Part shown: piece after piece, positions 50,219-59,744 of the stretch | Numbering within the stretch: position 1 is the stretch's first letter | Layout: every line of letters starts with the position of its first letter | Assembly: GCF_030537745.1 (NCBI RefSeq) | Contig: NZ_JAUNVI010000004.1 | Span: 26,358 to 90,357 of the forward strand | Length of the DNA: 64,000 nucleotides | Direction: 5' to 3' | Source of the DNA: Ornithinimicrobium sp. | Lineage (GTDB): Bacteria > Actinomycetota > Actinomycetes > Actinomycetales > Dermatophilaceae | Notes under the pieces: generated by a model | The model's database searches: none | What the model saw: only the letters and a program-made list of their open reading frames with translations | Told to the model about the DNA's origin: nothing | Position numbers and translations under genes: made by a program

Positions 50219-51571
50219 TCAGTCGAGCACCGTCACCGGTCCCAGACCCAGCTCACCCACCCCGTCGGCAAACTCTGGGTCCCCCACCAGGACCATGCTC
50301 CACCCCGGGCCGCCACGAATCTCATCCCATGCGGTGGCCACCCGGTCGGTCGTCAGCCCGGCGAGTTGGTCCAGATTCTGCGTGACCGTCTCCACCGGGA
50401 GTCCATCGCTGGCCAACGAGATGAGCTCGTCCGCGACGGCGTCGGCGGTGCCATAGCGCCCCGGTGCAGTCAGGGCAACGAAGTCCGCGGACTCCCGGAC
50501 CTCAACGTCGGTGAAATCACTACCCGGGGTGTCCAGGATCGCCAGCAGCTCTCGCACTGCATCGACTGTGGCATCGGCGCGCACCGAGCCACCGATGACG
50601 GTCAGACCACCGATCGATCGAGGTCGAAAACTAGCCCTGATGCCATAGGTGTAGCCACGTTCCTCGCGGAGCACCTGGTCGATGCGGGCGTGCGGGGAGC
50701 CGCCGAGCAGCATACCGAGCGTCTGGAAGGTACCCCAGCCGTGAGGCGTGCGACGGTCAGGGCCTGGGCGCCCGAGGTAGAGCTCGGTCTGGGCCAGCCC
50801 AGCGCGAGAGACGAGGGCAACCCGGCTGGCGGTGTCGGAGCGTCGAGCCAGGCCAGGAGGGTCCGCCTGGGTCTGCGCCCCGGCCCACGACCCAAGGGTG
50901 CGGGTCACGGACTCGACCGCACTGGGGACGGTCGACAGGTCACCGGCGAGCACCACTGTCCCGCCGGCCGGACTCAGGAGCGCGTGGCGGTTGCGCAGAT
51001 GCTCGGCCGTCAGCGCGCGGACGCTCTCGCGGGTGCCACCTAGCGGGGTATAGGGCCGGTCGCGAGGATCGTAGTAGGTCGCCAGGAACTCCAAGGATGC
51101 CCGGACGCCAGGATCGGCGATGTCGTGCGCGATATCGGCCACCCGGTGCCGCACCAGCCGCGCCACCTCCGCCTCCGGGAAAGTCGGCTCGGACAGGCAC
51201 TCGGTGACCAGCTCCAGGCCGACGCTCAGGTGGCGGGCGGTCACCTCCATGCCCAGGTGAACCCCGCGCTCCCCCGCGCCTGCTCCCCAGGCGATGCCGT
51301 GCCGTTCGGCGATGGCGGCGAGCTCTTCGCTGGTATGCCGCGCCGTCCCCTCGTCCAGGGTCCGCGCCATGAGTAGGGTCGATCCCTCCGTCCCGGTCGG
51401 CTCGTGCGAAACGGGAAGCTGCAGGGCGGCACGCAGCGAGAGGACGTGCTGGCCGGGCTGATCCACGACAAGGAGCCGCAGACCGTTGGGGAGCACATGC
51501 TCCTGCGGCCGGGGGAAGGCCCACCGGGGCGGTGCCTTGACCTTGGGCTTGGTGGTGATCCGGGCACTCAT
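50219..51571 (-). CDS. M16 peptidase family protein, non-catalytic subunit
   Basis: A 450-residue M16-family protein without the zinc motif. The position equivalent to HxxEH reads around STLLMARTLDEGTARHTSEEL, with no His-x-x-Glu-His. It keeps VLPNGLRLLVVDQPGQ at the N-terminus and the C-terminal R/Y pair that holds substrate (REERGYTYGIRASFRPR). In M16B enzymes such a subunit pairs with a catalytic one. The partner is the upstream gene, whose stop overlaps this ATG 51571 (ATGA). Confidence 0.86.
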   Translation of the reverse strand: MSARITTKPKVKAPPRWAFPRPQEHVLPNGLRLLVVDQPGQHVLSLRAALQLPVSHEPTGTEGSTLLMARTLDEGTARHTSEELAAIAERHGIAWGAGAGERGVHLGMEVTARHLSVGLELVTECLSEPTFPEAEVARLVRHRVADIAHDIADPGVRASLEFLATYYDPRDRPYTPLGGTRESVRALTAEHLRNRHALLSPAGGTVVLAGDLSTVPSAVESVTRTLGSWAGAQTQADPPGLARRSDTASRVALVSRAGLAQTELYLGRPGPDRRTPHGWGTFQTLGMLLGGSPHARIDQVLREERGYTYGIRASFRPRSIGGLTVIGGSVRADATVDAVRELLAILDTPGSDFTDVEVRESADFVALTAPGRYGTADAVADELISLASDGLPVETVTQNLDQLAGLTTDRVATAWDEIRGGPGWSMVLVGDPEFADGVGELGLGPVTVLD

Positions 51572-52839
51572 GCCGATGCCTCCTGCCGATAGCGCACCGT
51601 GGCGGCGGCCTGCGGTTGCAACCAGCGCGCGGCGGCCGTAGTCACCTGCGCTGCCGTCGCCCCCACGACCTCGTCGAGGTAGTGGTTGACCTGCCCGGCG
51701 TCGCCGAAGAGACCCGCGGCGCGGCTGAGGAGCTCGGCACGCTCGTCGAAGTTGGCCAGCGCCTCGAGCCAAGATCGTTCGGTGTCCGCTCGAGATGCTT
51801 CCAGCTCCTGCTCAGTGGGACCAGACTCGGCGAAGGTCCGCAACTCCTCGTGCACGGCGCGCTCCACATCGTCAAGGTCGGCGCCCTCCGCGATGTCCAG
51901 CACGAGCAGTCCGACGGAGCCGTCCACCAGCCCGAGCGCGGAGGCTGACAGCCCGGTGACTGTTTCCTCGTGGCGCACGAGCCGCAGATTGAGGCGGGAC
52001 ACGGTCAGTGAGGCCAACGCGTCCAGGGCCAGGGCACAGTGCAAGAACTGTGGATCAGTGACCGGGGGGAGCCGGAAGCACAGGTAGAGACGCTCCGAGG
52101 GGACGTCCTCCATCAGATCCAGGCCGACGGGTGCCGGCAACGGCATCAGCGCCGCCTTCGCCTGCGGACGAGCCGTCGTGCGATCGACGAGGTGACCAAA
52201 ATAGCGCTCGGCGAGGTCGAAGCCTTCCTGCGCCGTCACGTCTCCGACCAGGGTGAGGATGCTCGTGGCCGGGCCGTAGTGAGCCGTGAAGAAGTCGTGC
52301 ACATCTTCTAGGGTTGCCGCCGCAAGGTCGTCCATCGAGCCGATCGTGGTGTGGTGGTAGGGGTGCCCTGGCGGGAAGACCAGCCGGCACATGTGGGCCA
52401 AGGCCTGGCCGTAGGGCACGGTGTCGTAGCGCTGCCGCTTCTCCTCCACCACGACGTCGCGCTGGTTGTCCAGGTTGGCCTGGGTCAGCGCGGGGAGGAG
52501 GTGGCCGTGACGGTCGGCCTCCAGCCACAGCGCGAGGTCGAGCGCACCCGTCGGGACAGACTCCACATACGCGGTCCTGTCGAAGGAGGTCGTCGCGTTG
52601 GCGCGCCCACCCTGCGACATCAGCAGCGCCATGTGCTCCCCCTCCTCCACGAGCTCCGAGCCCTGAAACATCAGGTGCTCGAAGAGGTGCGCGAGCCCGG
52701 TGCGTCCGGCCACCTCGTGTCGCGACCCGACATCAACCCAGAGGCTGATCGAGATGCTGGGAACGGAGTGGTCCTCGCTGACCACGACGCGCAGTCCGTT
52801 GGTCAGGGTGGCGGTGGCGATCGGGTAGTCCAGGGGCAT
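51568..52839 (-). CDS. M16 zinc peptidase, catalytic subunit (PqqL/MPP-like)
   Basis: A 423-residue inverzincin: TLTNGLRVVVSEDHSVP, then the inverted zinc motif HLFEH in RTGLAHLFEHLMFQG, followed by the downstream Glu region around QRDVVVEEKRQRYD. Members degrade small peptides or process propeptides. Start: a TAGAGT -10 box at 52849-52854 makes ATG 52839 near-leaderless; a GTG three codons upstream at 52848 is the alternative but directly abuts the -10. Paired with the non-catalytic M16 gene downstream. Confidence 0.92.
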   Translation of the reverse strand: MPLDYPIATATLTNGLRVVVSEDHSVPSISISLWVDVGSRHEVAGRTGLAHLFEHLMFQGSELVEEGEHMALLMSQGGRANATTSFDRTAYVESVPTGALDLALWLEADRHGHLLPALTQANLDNQRDVVVEEKRQRYDTVPYGQALAHMCRLVFPPGHPYHHTTIGSMDDLAAATLEDVHDFFTAHYGPATSILTLVGDVTAQEGFDLAERYFGHLVDRTTARPQAKAALMPLPAPVGLDLMEDVPSERLYLCFRLPPVTDPQFLHCALALDALASLTVSRLNLRLVRHEETVTGLSASALGLVDGSVGLLVLDIAEGADLDDVERAVHEELRTFAESGPTEQELEASRADTERSWLEALANFDERAELLSRAAGLFGDAGQVNHYLDEVVGATAAQVTTAAARWLQPQAAATVRYRQEASA

Positions 52840-52875
52840 GGTCCGCACACTCTACGTCGGGCGCGAGCGGGACAG

Positions 52876-52909
52876 CAGAAGGCCCGGACCATCTGGTCCG
52901 GGCCTTCTG
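52876..52909 (-). terminator. Terminator of the initiator tRNA gene
   Basis: Perfect 16-bp stem CAGAAGGCCCGGACCA / TGGTCCGGGCCTTCTG (52876-52891, 52894-52909) with a 2-nt loop, 17 nt past the 3' end of the leftward tRNA. It also isolates the tRNA from the M16 promoter on the same strand. Confidence 0.88.
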
Positions 52910-52925
52910 TCGCTGACGCGATCTG

Positions 52926-52999
52926 TAGCGGGGGCAGGATTTGAACCTGCGACCTCCGGGTTATGAGCCCGGCGAGCTACCGAACTGCTCCACCCCGCG
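52926..52999 (-). tRNA. Initiator tRNA-fMet (CAU)
   Basis: 74-nt cloverleaf. CGCGGGG acceptor strand faces CCCCGCT, leaving an unpaired C1:U72, the hallmark of initiator tRNAs. D arm GAGC..AGCTC, anticodon stem with three G:C pairs (CCGGG-CTCATAA-CCCGG) as required for P-site binding, T arm GCAGG-TTCAAAT-CCTGC, discriminator A73. The CCA end is not encoded. The sequence is very close to E. coli tRNA-fMet. Confidence 0.95.
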
Positions 53000-53082
53000 C
53001 CGTTGCGAAACCTTAGTTTATGTCACTGGTGAGCCAGGACCAAATCGAGGATTCACGCGAGCTCGGTGCACCCGGGCGGACG

Positions 53083-56000
53083 TCAGGGACTGGTGGTCGT
53101 CGACGCGTCGTCACCCCCGGGGAGGGTGAGGGAACCACCCTGCGGGTTGGCGGCTACTGCTCGTGCGATAGCAGCCTGCAGACGGTCCTGGGCCTGGCCG
53201 TAAGCCTCCCAGTTGCTTGCCGCGAGCGCCTTCTCCCCGTCGTCGTAGGCCTTCTGAATATCGGCGATGGCCTTGCTCAACGCCGCCGCGGGGTCGGTGG
53301 GCTCCGACGGAGTGGCGGGGGAACCTGGCTCACCGGTGTCACCCGCATCTCCTGCCGTCGCGCCGGAGTCGCCACCGAAGAGCTCATCCAGCGCCCCGTC
53401 AAGGGTGTCGGACCAAGCCAGGTCGTTGCCGAAGGCCGCGACCACCACGCGCTGGAGCGGGTAGGAAGACCCCGTCTGTGCCTGCACGTACACAGGCTCG
53501 ACATACAGCAAACCCTCCCCGACCGGCAGCGTGAGCAGGTTGCCGATCTTGACCTGGGACGGAGGCTGGCGGTTGAGGTTCAGGAACTGCGACAACGTCT
53601 GCGAGAACGCCGTCGACGACGCGTTTGAAGAGTTGATGTCGTTCTGGAACTGGCCCGGACCGCGCACGGTCGTGTCTCTGGGTAGGACCAGCAGACGCAG
53701 CTTGCCGTAACCATCACGGCGCACGCCTGGCTCAGAGCCTGCGTCGGCGTCCACCGCCAGATAGCCGGTGAGGTTCTGGCGCGTGGAGCCGTCGGGGATG
53801 TAGGGCGTGGTCAGGCTGAAGGAGGGCTCCTTCTGGCCGGGCATCGCGATCGAGAGGTAGTAGGGCGGGATGGCCGGCTTGGGCTCGATCTCGGCGCCCG
53901 GGTCTTCGGAGACGGCCCAGAAGTCCTGTCCGCCGAAGAACGAGGCGGGGTCATCGACGTGGTAACGGGAGAGCACCTCGCGCTGCACCTTGAAAAGATC
54001 CTCCGGGTAGCGTAGGTGGCTCATCAGCTCGCTGTCGATGTCGGCTAGCGGGCGCACCGTGCCCTTGAAGGCCTGGCTCCAGGCCTTGAGCAGCGGGTCC
54101 TCCTCGTCCCAGGCATACAGGTTGATGCTGCCGTCGTAGGCATCCACGGTCGCCTTGACCGAGTTGCGGATGTAGTTGACCTGGCCGGAGCCGATCGAGC
54201 GCACGTTGGCCGCCTGCTGCAGCGAGTCGGCGGTCGCCGTCCCCAGCTCTTCCATCTGGCTGTAGGGGTAGCGGCTGCTGACCGTGTAGCCATCGATGAC
54301 CCACTGGACCCGGCCATCCACGACAGCCGGGTAGGGGTTGCCGTCGAGCTTGAGCCAGGGCGCGACACGCTGAACCCGCTCGCGCGGCTCGCGGTGGTCC
54401 ACCATCCGGGACTCACTGTTGACCGAGTCCGAGAGCATGATCTCCAGCTGGCGGTACTTGATCGTGTAGGCCATCCGGACAAGGAAGTTGCCCATCGGGA
54501 CACCACCGTCGCCCTGGTAGGTGTTGCGCACCTCACCAGAGGCGTCGCCGCCACTGGACGGATAGTCGAGCTCGCGGTCCGGCCCCCCTTCCGGTCCCCC
54601 GACGATGGAGTAGATGGGGCTGGCCTCGCCGTAGTAGATGCGTGGCTCGTAGTCGCCGAGCTCTCCGACTGGCGGGATGTTCTTCTCGTAGAAGCGGGGC
54701 TCGCCGTCGGCTGACCGGCGGTTGCCGTAGGCCGCGACCACGCCGAAACCGTGGGTGTAGACGGTGTGGTCGTTGACCCAGTTGCGCTGACCGTCCGCGA
54801 TGCCGCCTTGGTTGAGCTCACGCACCGCGATCACGGTGTCGACCAGCTCACCGTCGATCAGGTAGCGGTCGACGTCGAGGGCGTCGGAGAACTGGTAGTA
54901 GTTGCGGACCGCCTGCAGCTGGCGGAAGGTCGGCGAGACCACCGTGGGATCCACGATGCGGATGCCGGGGATCGTCGCCGCGTCGCTGCGCAGCTGACCC
55001 TTCTCTGCCTTGGTCACGGCGTTGTAGTCGATCTCTTCGAGGCCGGTGAGCCCGTAGGCGGCATGCGTGCTATCGATGGCGCGCCCGATGTAGGGAGCCT
55101 CCAGCTGAGCCTCGGAAGGACGCACCTTCAGGGACTGGACCAAGGACGGGTAGGCGCCCCCGAGCAGCAGCGCGACGACGACCAGCCCGACCAGGCTGAT
55201 GAGCGGGAGGCGCCACACCCTGGTCCAGATGGTGGACAGGAAAAAGGCAGCGCACAGCAGCGCTGCCACCGCGAGGATGCCCCGCGTGGGTAGGACCGCG
55301 TGGACGTCGGTGTAGGACATGCCAGTGATGCGTTGGTGCTGGGTCATGGAGAGCGAGTAACGCTCGATCCAATAGCCGCCGGCCCGGACCACGAGCAGCA
55401 CCGCCAGCAGCACCGCGAGCTGGATGCGGGCGGGGGCGGAGGTGCGCGACGCGCCACGGGCCACCTGGAGCTGGAGCCCGCCGTAGATGTAGTGCGTCAG
55501 GAGGGCGCCCATGATGGCCAGGCCGATGACCAGGGTGGAGAAGGACACGATCATTTGCCAGAACGGCAGCGCGAAGACGAAGAAGCCGATGTCGATGCCG
55601 AAGTGCGGGTCGACCTGGCCGAACGGTTGACGGTTGAGGAAGAGCAGGACCGTCTGCCACTGGGACGCAGCGGCAGTGCCGGTGAACAGCCCCAGGACCA
55701 CGGGCACGAGGATAAAGACCAGCTTGCGCATCGGGTCGAGCGCACTGCGGTAGCGGTCGAGAGCCGCCTGCTCCGGCGTGCTGGGGGCGTAGATCGGGCG
55801 GTAGCGCCACGCGATCCAGAGCGCCGACCAGATGATCAGCGCCGTCAACCCTCCCGCGACGATGAGCAGCCCGGCCTGCGCGAGCAGCCGGGTGACCAGC
55901 ACGACCTCCATCTGGACGGATTCATACCAGAGGAACTCGGTCCACAGCGTGGCGGCGTAACCAAGGAAGGACATGATCGCCAGCAGGATCAGCAACGTCG

Positions 56001-56187
56001 GGATGAATCGGTTGCGGGGCATCCGGCTGCCGGCAGGACGCCCGGGGCCCCTGCCTGCGGGCCCGCCCGGGCCGGCCCCCCGACCGCGGGAACCAGGAAC
56101 TGCCCCTCCGGGGAAGGCACGCGCCCCGGAACTCTCGGGCGAGCTCGAAGACTCGTCGGGGTCGGGGCGCTGCTCGGAGTCGGTCAC
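53083..56187 (-). CDS. UPF0182 family large membrane protein
   Basis: A 1034-residue protein. Residues 1-60 are disordered and Gly/Pro/Arg-rich, about seven transmembrane helices follow up to roughly residue 350 (LLILLAIMSFLGYAATLWTEFLW, FFVFALPFWQMIVSFSTLVIG, LISLVGLVVVALLLGG), then a large extracytoplasmic domain. YYQFSDALDVDRYLIDG, HTVYTHGFGVVAAYGN and KATVDAYDGSINLYAWD are conserved family motifs, and the C-terminus is an acidic Ala-rich tail. UPF0182 proteins are typical of actinobacteria and cyanobacteria; function unknown. GTG 56187 has TAGGCT (56194-56199) six nt upstream, so it is probably leaderless. Confidence 0.92.
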   Translation of the reverse strand: MTDSEQRPDPDESSSSPESSGARAFPGGAVPGSRGRGAGPGGPAGRGPGRPAGSRMPRNRFIPTLLILLAIMSFLGYAATLWTEFLWYESVQMEVVLVTRLLAQAGLLIVAGGLTALIIWSALWIAWRYRPIYAPSTPEQAALDRYRSALDPMRKLVFILVPVVLGLFTGTAAASQWQTVLLFLNRQPFGQVDPHFGIDIGFFVFALPFWQMIVSFSTLVIGLAIMGALLTHYIYGGLQLQVARGASRTSAPARIQLAVLLAVLLVVRAGGYWIERYSLSMTQHQRITGMSYTDVHAVLPTRGILAVAALLCAAFFLSTIWTRVWRLPLISLVGLVVVALLLGGAYPSLVQSLKVRPSEAQLEAPYIGRAIDSTHAAYGLTGLEEIDYNAVTKAEKGQLRSDAATIPGIRIVDPTVVSPTFRQLQAVRNYYQFSDALDVDRYLIDGELVDTVIAVRELNQGGIADGQRNWVNDHTVYTHGFGVVAAYGNRRSADGEPRFYEKNIPPVGELGDYEPRIYYGEASPIYSIVGGPEGGPDRELDYPSSGGDASGEVRNTYQGDGGVPMGNFLVRMAYTIKYRQLEIMLSDSVNSESRMVDHREPRERVQRVAPWLKLDGNPYPAVVDGRVQWVIDGYTVSSRYPYSQMEELGTATADSLQQAANVRSIGSGQVNYIRNSVKATVDAYDGSINLYAWDEEDPLLKAWSQAFKGTVRPLADIDSELMSHLRYPEDLFKVQREVLSRYHVDDPASFFGGQDFWAVSEDPGAEIEPKPAIPPYYLSIAMPGQKEPSFSLTTPYIPDGSTRQNLTGYLAVDADAGSEPGVRRDGYGKLRLLVLPRDTTVRGPGQFQNDINSSNASSTAFSQTLSQFLNLNRQPPSQVKIGNLLTLPVGEGLLYVEPVYVQAQTGSSYPLQRVVVAAFGNDLAWSDTLDGALDELFGGDSGATAGDAGDTGEPGSPATPSEPTDPAAALSKAIADIQKAYDDGEKALAASNWEAYGQAQDRLQAAIARAVAANPQGGSLTLPGGDDASTTTSP

Positions 56188-56251
56188 TCTCCTAGCCTAA
56201 CTGCCTCCACCGAGCGACCAACCATCGCCAGCGGGTGCGAGGATAGACCCC

Positions 56252-56782
56252 GTGTCCGTCGATCCTCCCGCCGTCCCAAGTCCCCTGCTGACCGCTGCCA
56301 TCGACACCGAGCTGCACGTCGCACGCTCCGGCTGGGACCAGCCTCCACGCCTTTTCGCCTTGGTCCGAACCTCGCTCCTGCAGGGACGGGAGCCGCAGTT
56401 GGCGGGCCAGCTGACCGACTCTGACCCGCAGGGGTTCACCGCCGTGGAGCAAGAGGGTCTGCCGCCCACCTCGGACCTGGAGTCGCTGCTCGGTCGGATC
56501 GCGTGGCCCGAGGACGTCGAGGGCGCGGCGCTTGCTATCGAGCGCATCGTCGTCCCACCGGAGGCAGAGAGAGACCTGCCGGAGGACGCGATCGCCGCGA
56601 CCGAGGCGCTCGCTGCCCACCCGGACCGCAAGGATGTGCGCCTAGTCGCCGCCTGCCTGCGTGACGGTCAGCAGATCTGCCTGCTCAGGCAGCGCGACCA
56701 CGACAGCGACGATGCCGTTGCCACCGGGGCAAATCTCGCGCCCGGTCTGTCCCACGCGCTGGCGATGACCCTTCAAGACTGA
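56252..56782 (+). CDS. PPA1309 family protein
   Basis: A 176-residue soluble protein. It starts MSVDPPAVPSPLLTAAIDTELHVARSGWDQPPRLFALV and contains IAWPEDVEGAALAIERIVVPPEAE, the family's most conserved part, and ends with VATGANLAPGLSHALAMTL. The name is descriptive only, with no function known. It is divergent from UPF0182, the usual neighbour in actinobacteria. GTG 56252 has a TAGACC box 5 nt upstream and no SD. It converges with the Lon-like gene with a 32-nt gap. Confidence 0.87.
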   Translation: MSVDPPAVPSPLLTAAIDTELHVARSGWDQPPRLFALVRTSLLQGREPQLAGQLTDSDPQGFTAVEQEGLPPTSDLESLLGRIAWPEDVEGAALAIERIVVPPEAERDLPEDAIAATEALAAHPDRKDVRLVAACLRDGQQICLLRQRDHDSDDAVATGANLAPGLSHALAMTLQD

Positions 56783-56814
56783 GGCGACGTCCGCCTGCTC
56801 GCCGCGCCGCCTGG

Positions 56815-57978
56815 TCAGGGCGACGTCTGCTGCGCGTCGTCCGCCTTGCGATCGAGGACCTGCTGGCAGGTCGGCAACGTCAAGGTCGAGATGTCCTTGG
56901 CCTGCCCCACCTCGGTCACATATTTCTCCGCCTCATCGAAGGTCGAGACCGGGATCACGGTGAGACCTCGCGGAGTGCCGGTGACGACCTCGTCACAGTT
57001 GTCGGCCGGGGCGAGGAAGGCCACCACTCCCTGGTGATCGGCGGCATACATCTTCTGCTGGATCCCGCCGATCGGGCCGACGTCGCCGTTGCCAGAGATC
57101 GTGCCGGTCCCGGCAAACGCCTTCCCGCCGGTCATTGAGCCAGGCGTGATCGTGTCGTAGATCGCGAGCGCGAACATCATCCCCGCGCTCGGCCCTCCGA
57201 CGTTGCCGGCATCGACCTTCACGTCGTAGGGCATCTCATATTTCGGCGCGAGATAGACGCCGACGATGGTGCGGCCGGTCTGCTCGTCTTTCTTGGTCGG
57301 CACCTTGACCGTCAGCTCCTTGCCCCCGCGCGAGATGGTCATCTCCGCCGACTCCCCCGCCTTCACTTCCTGCAGCCGGGCGCGGACCGTCTCAGTGTCA
57401 GTCATTGCATCACCCTCGACCTTGAGGATCTGGTCGTCCACGTGCAGGACACCGTCAGCAGGTGCGTCCACGATGACCTGAGCGACCATGATCTGCTCCG
57501 GCACTTTGACCCCGTTGGCGCGCAGTGCGACGACTGCGGCATCCTCCTGCGAGTGCTGCATCAGTGAGGTGTTCTGCTCCTTGATCTGCTCGGAGGTCAC
57601 CCCCTTGGGGAAGGCCTGCTCGCGGGGCACGATCGTGGTCGCTGGATCGAGCTCGGCCGAGAGCCAGTCCCAGACCGTGAGGTCGTCGCCCGGCCCGCCG
57701 GAGAGCCGGATCGTGGTGAAGTAGAGATCGCCCTCCGTCGGATAGGTCGGCAGGTCCTTGTCCATCTGCACGACGCGCGTGTCGTCGATCGCGCCAAGCG
57801 TGTCGAAGACCGGGCCGGGACGAAAGACCGCCTTGTCCACGTGCACCCAGTTAAGCGCCGCGCCGACGAGGACCACGATCGCCACCATGGCCAACATCGC
57901 CATCGACCAGCGGTTGATGCCGGTGTGCGGAGGGCGGTCGGCCGCGGGGCCGAAGCCCTTGTGGTAGCCGTTGCTCAC
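56815..57978 (-). CDS. Membrane-anchored PDZ / Lon-like (S16) protease, YlbL type
   Basis: A 387-residue protein with one N-terminal helix (WSMAMLAMVAIVVLVGAALNWV), an extracytoplasmic region, a PDZ domain (about 170-250, VIVDAPADGVLHVDDQILKVEGD) and a C-terminal Lon proteolytic domain. The catalytic Ser is in NVGGPSAGMMFALA and the Lys in GGIQQKMYAA, forming the Lon dyad. It lacks the Lon ATPase. The M. tuberculosis counterpart is Rv3194c. GTG 57978 (VSNGYHKGFG) overlaps the moaE stop as GTGA. Confidence 0.9.
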   Translation of the reverse strand: MSNGYHKGFGPAADRPPHTGINRWSMAMLAMVAIVVLVGAALNWVHVDKAVFRPGPVFDTLGAIDDTRVVQMDKDLPTYPTEGDLYFTTIRLSGGPGDDLTVWDWLSAELDPATTIVPREQAFPKGVTSEQIKEQNTSLMQHSQEDAAVVALRANGVKVPEQIMVAQVIVDAPADGVLHVDDQILKVEGDAMTDTETVRARLQEVKAGESAEMTISRGGKELTVKVPTKKDEQTGRTIVGVYLAPKYEMPYDVKVDAGNVGGPSAGMMFALAIYDTITPGSMTGGKAFAGTGTISGNGDVGPIGGIQQKMYAADHQGVVAFLAPADNCDEVVTGTPRGLTVIPVSTFDEAEKYVTEVGQAKDISTLTLPTCQQVLDRKADDAQQTSP

Positions 57979-58424
57979 AGGCCCACCCAACTGTGGGCAC
58001 CCTCGACATACTCCTGCCGCTTCCAGATCGGGACCTCGTGCTTGAGCTCCTCGATCAGTCGACGCCCGCCCTCGAAAGCCTCGGCGCGGTGCTCAGCGGA
58101 CACCGCGCAGACCACGGCCAGGTCTCCGACCAGGAGAGCTCCGGTGCGGTGCACGGCATACACCCCGTGGATCTGCTCCCCACTGGCCACGCCCTCCGCG
58201 ATCCGCTGCAGCTGGAGGACCGCCTCCGGGTGGGAGGTGTAGTCCAGGCGCGTGACGCCCTCGCGTCCATCGTCGTGCTCACGCACGGTGCCGACGAAGA
58301 TCGCGACCGCGCCAGCTCGTGGGTGCCGGACCGCAGCGAGCGCCTCGTCAACGGAGAGTGGGACGTCCCGGATGTCGGTGACGATCGTGGGCATGGGGTG
58401 AGTCACCGCGACATCATCCCCCAT
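57975..58424 (-). CDS. moaE: Molybdopterin synthase catalytic subunit MoaE
   Basis: Large subunit of molybdopterin synthase. The 149-residue form has LSVDEALAAVRHPRAGAVAIFVGTVREHDDG with the substrate-binding FVGTVR, LDYTSHPEAV, VHRTGALLVGDLAVV, and PIWKRQEYVEGAHSWVG, where the Lys in IWKRQ is catalytic. The start is uncertain between ATG 58424 (MGDDVAVTH) and ATG 58394 (MPTIVTD). No MoaD or other molybdenum cofactor gene is nearby, so it is a solitary copy here. Confidence 0.92.
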   Translation of the reverse strand: MGDDVAVTHPMPTIVTDIRDVPLSVDEALAAVRHPRAGAVAIFVGTVREHDDGREGVTRLDYTSHPEAVLQLQRIAEGVASGEQIHGVYAVHRTGALLVGDLAVVCAVSAEHRAEAFEGGRRLIEELKHEVPIWKRQEYVEGAHSWVGL

Positions 58425-58431
58425 CGACCTT

Positions 58432-58456
58432 GGGAGTCCGCTGGACGCGGGCTCCC
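58432..58456 (-). terminator. Hairpin between the SDR gene and moaE
   Basis: 10-bp stem GGGAGTCCGC / GCGGGCTCCC with one G:T pair and a 5-nt loop (58432-58441, 58447-58456), between the stop of the SDR gene and the start of moaE on the same strand. Probably ends the SDR transcript. No T-tract. Confidence 0.5.
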
Positions 58457-58504
58457 GGGTATGTCGTCGCCCGCTCATGCTCCCAACGCACCAGTCTCAT
58501 CGGT

Positions 58505-59620
58505 TCAGTCTCGTCCGCGACGGCGGCGCATGAGCGCGGCCGTGGCGATCGCCGCGACCGCGGCGCTGGCGGCACCGGCGGCAGCCGCGCCGACCGCGTC
58601 CCGCGAGCGCAACCGCCGGGCCATCACCGCGTGGTGTCCCCGGACCCCGTCGAGGAGGATCGACAAACATGCCGCGTTGTCGTAGGCGGGATACCAGCCC
58701 AGCGCTGCCAACCGCTCGGGCTCGGTGGTCCACGGATGAGCGACGAAGGACAGGTCGCTGGCCGGCACCGGGATGACGTTGAGGCGGTGCAGCCGATCCG
58801 CGGCCGAGAAAGCGGCGATCTCGGACAGCTCGACCCGCTTCATACCCGAGATCTCCTCGACCTCCAGCTGCGAGAGGGCCCCCCAGGAGGACACGGTCAG
58901 CTCCTCCGGCGCATCCTCGTGAGCGAGCACGACGAGAGCGGACGCGAGGTCCTCGACGTGGCAGAACGTCCAGGAGGGCGTGGTGCCGCGCAAGGTCAAC
59001 AACCGCGGCGCCTCGAAGTGACGAGTGATCATGGTGTCCACACCGGGCCCCACGAGCGCCGCCGGGCGCAGGATCGTCACGGCGAGCCCCTGGTGCAGAC
59101 GTGCCAGGCTGGCAACTTCCTCCTCGACCGCGATCAGGTCCGCTACCAGACCTTCGGTGTCGTCGGCACGCAGCGGACTGTCCTCTGGCAGCGGGACGGG
59201 GTTGTCCGCTCGCGCCCCGAAGACGAGGGCGCTGGTGACCACGATTAACCGGGTGACACCGGCCGCTGCGGCAGCGGTGACCAGGGTCCGGATCTGCTCG
59301 ATCTGTCGTGCTCGCCGGGCTGCTGGTTGCACGCCGAGCGCCACGCTCAGGTCCGGCTCCAGCGCGAGGTGCACCAAGACATCCACATCATCGAGGGCCG
59401 CGACGACGGACGGGGACGCCACGTCACCGGGGCGCCAGTCGACGTCACCAAGCGTGCCCGCGTGCGAATCTAGGCCGATCACTCGATCGCCACCCTCACC
59501 CAGGTGGGCGGCAAGGGTAGAACCGAACGTCGTTGCCGCCTTGGTGAGGGCGATCCGCAGCGGTCCAGCTTGCTTGCGCGGCCGGTTGCCTGCGGGCCGC
59601 GAGGCGGTCAAGGAACTCAC
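58505..59620 (-). CDS. NAD-dependent epimerase/dehydratase (extended SDR) with C-terminal hydrophobic tail
   Basis: A 371-residue protein. The N-terminal Rossmann part has the partly degenerate nucleotide motif RIALTKAATTFGSTLAAHL in place of GxTGFxG, then VDVLVHLA, VTRLIVVTSALVFGA and a weakly conserved active site. The C-terminus ends in an Ala-rich hydrophobic segment (AVGAAAAGAASAAVAAIATAALMRRRR) that could insert in the membrane. Substrate unknown. GTG 59620 is preferred because AGGAGG lies five nt upstream; GTG 59626 overlaps that SD. Confidence 0.8.
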   Translation of the reverse strand: MSSLTASRPAGNRPRKQAGPLRIALTKAATTFGSTLAAHLGEGGDRVIGLDSHAGTLGDVDWRPGDVASPSVVAALDDVDVLVHLALEPDLSVALGVQPAARRARQIEQIRTLVTAAAAAGVTRLIVVTSALVFGARADNPVPLPEDSPLRADDTEGLVADLIAVEEEVASLARLHQGLAVTILRPAALVGPGVDTMITRHFEAPRLLTLRGTTPSWTFCHVEDLASALVVLAHEDAPEELTVSSWGALSQLEVEEISGMKRVELSEIAAFSAADRLHRLNVIPVPASDLSFVAHPWTTEPERLAALGWYPAYDNAACLSILLDGVRGHHAVMARRLRSRDAVGAAAAGAASAAVAAIATAALMRRRRGRD

Positions 59621-59744
59621 CGGCACCTCCTAGTGTTGTTAGGTGGGACGCACCGAAAGCGGGCGACCGCACGACCGGGGACGTCATCGTCTCAAAAGTT
59701 TGGCAGGCTGGTGACAGCACGCCCGTCAGGAAGGATCCACCATC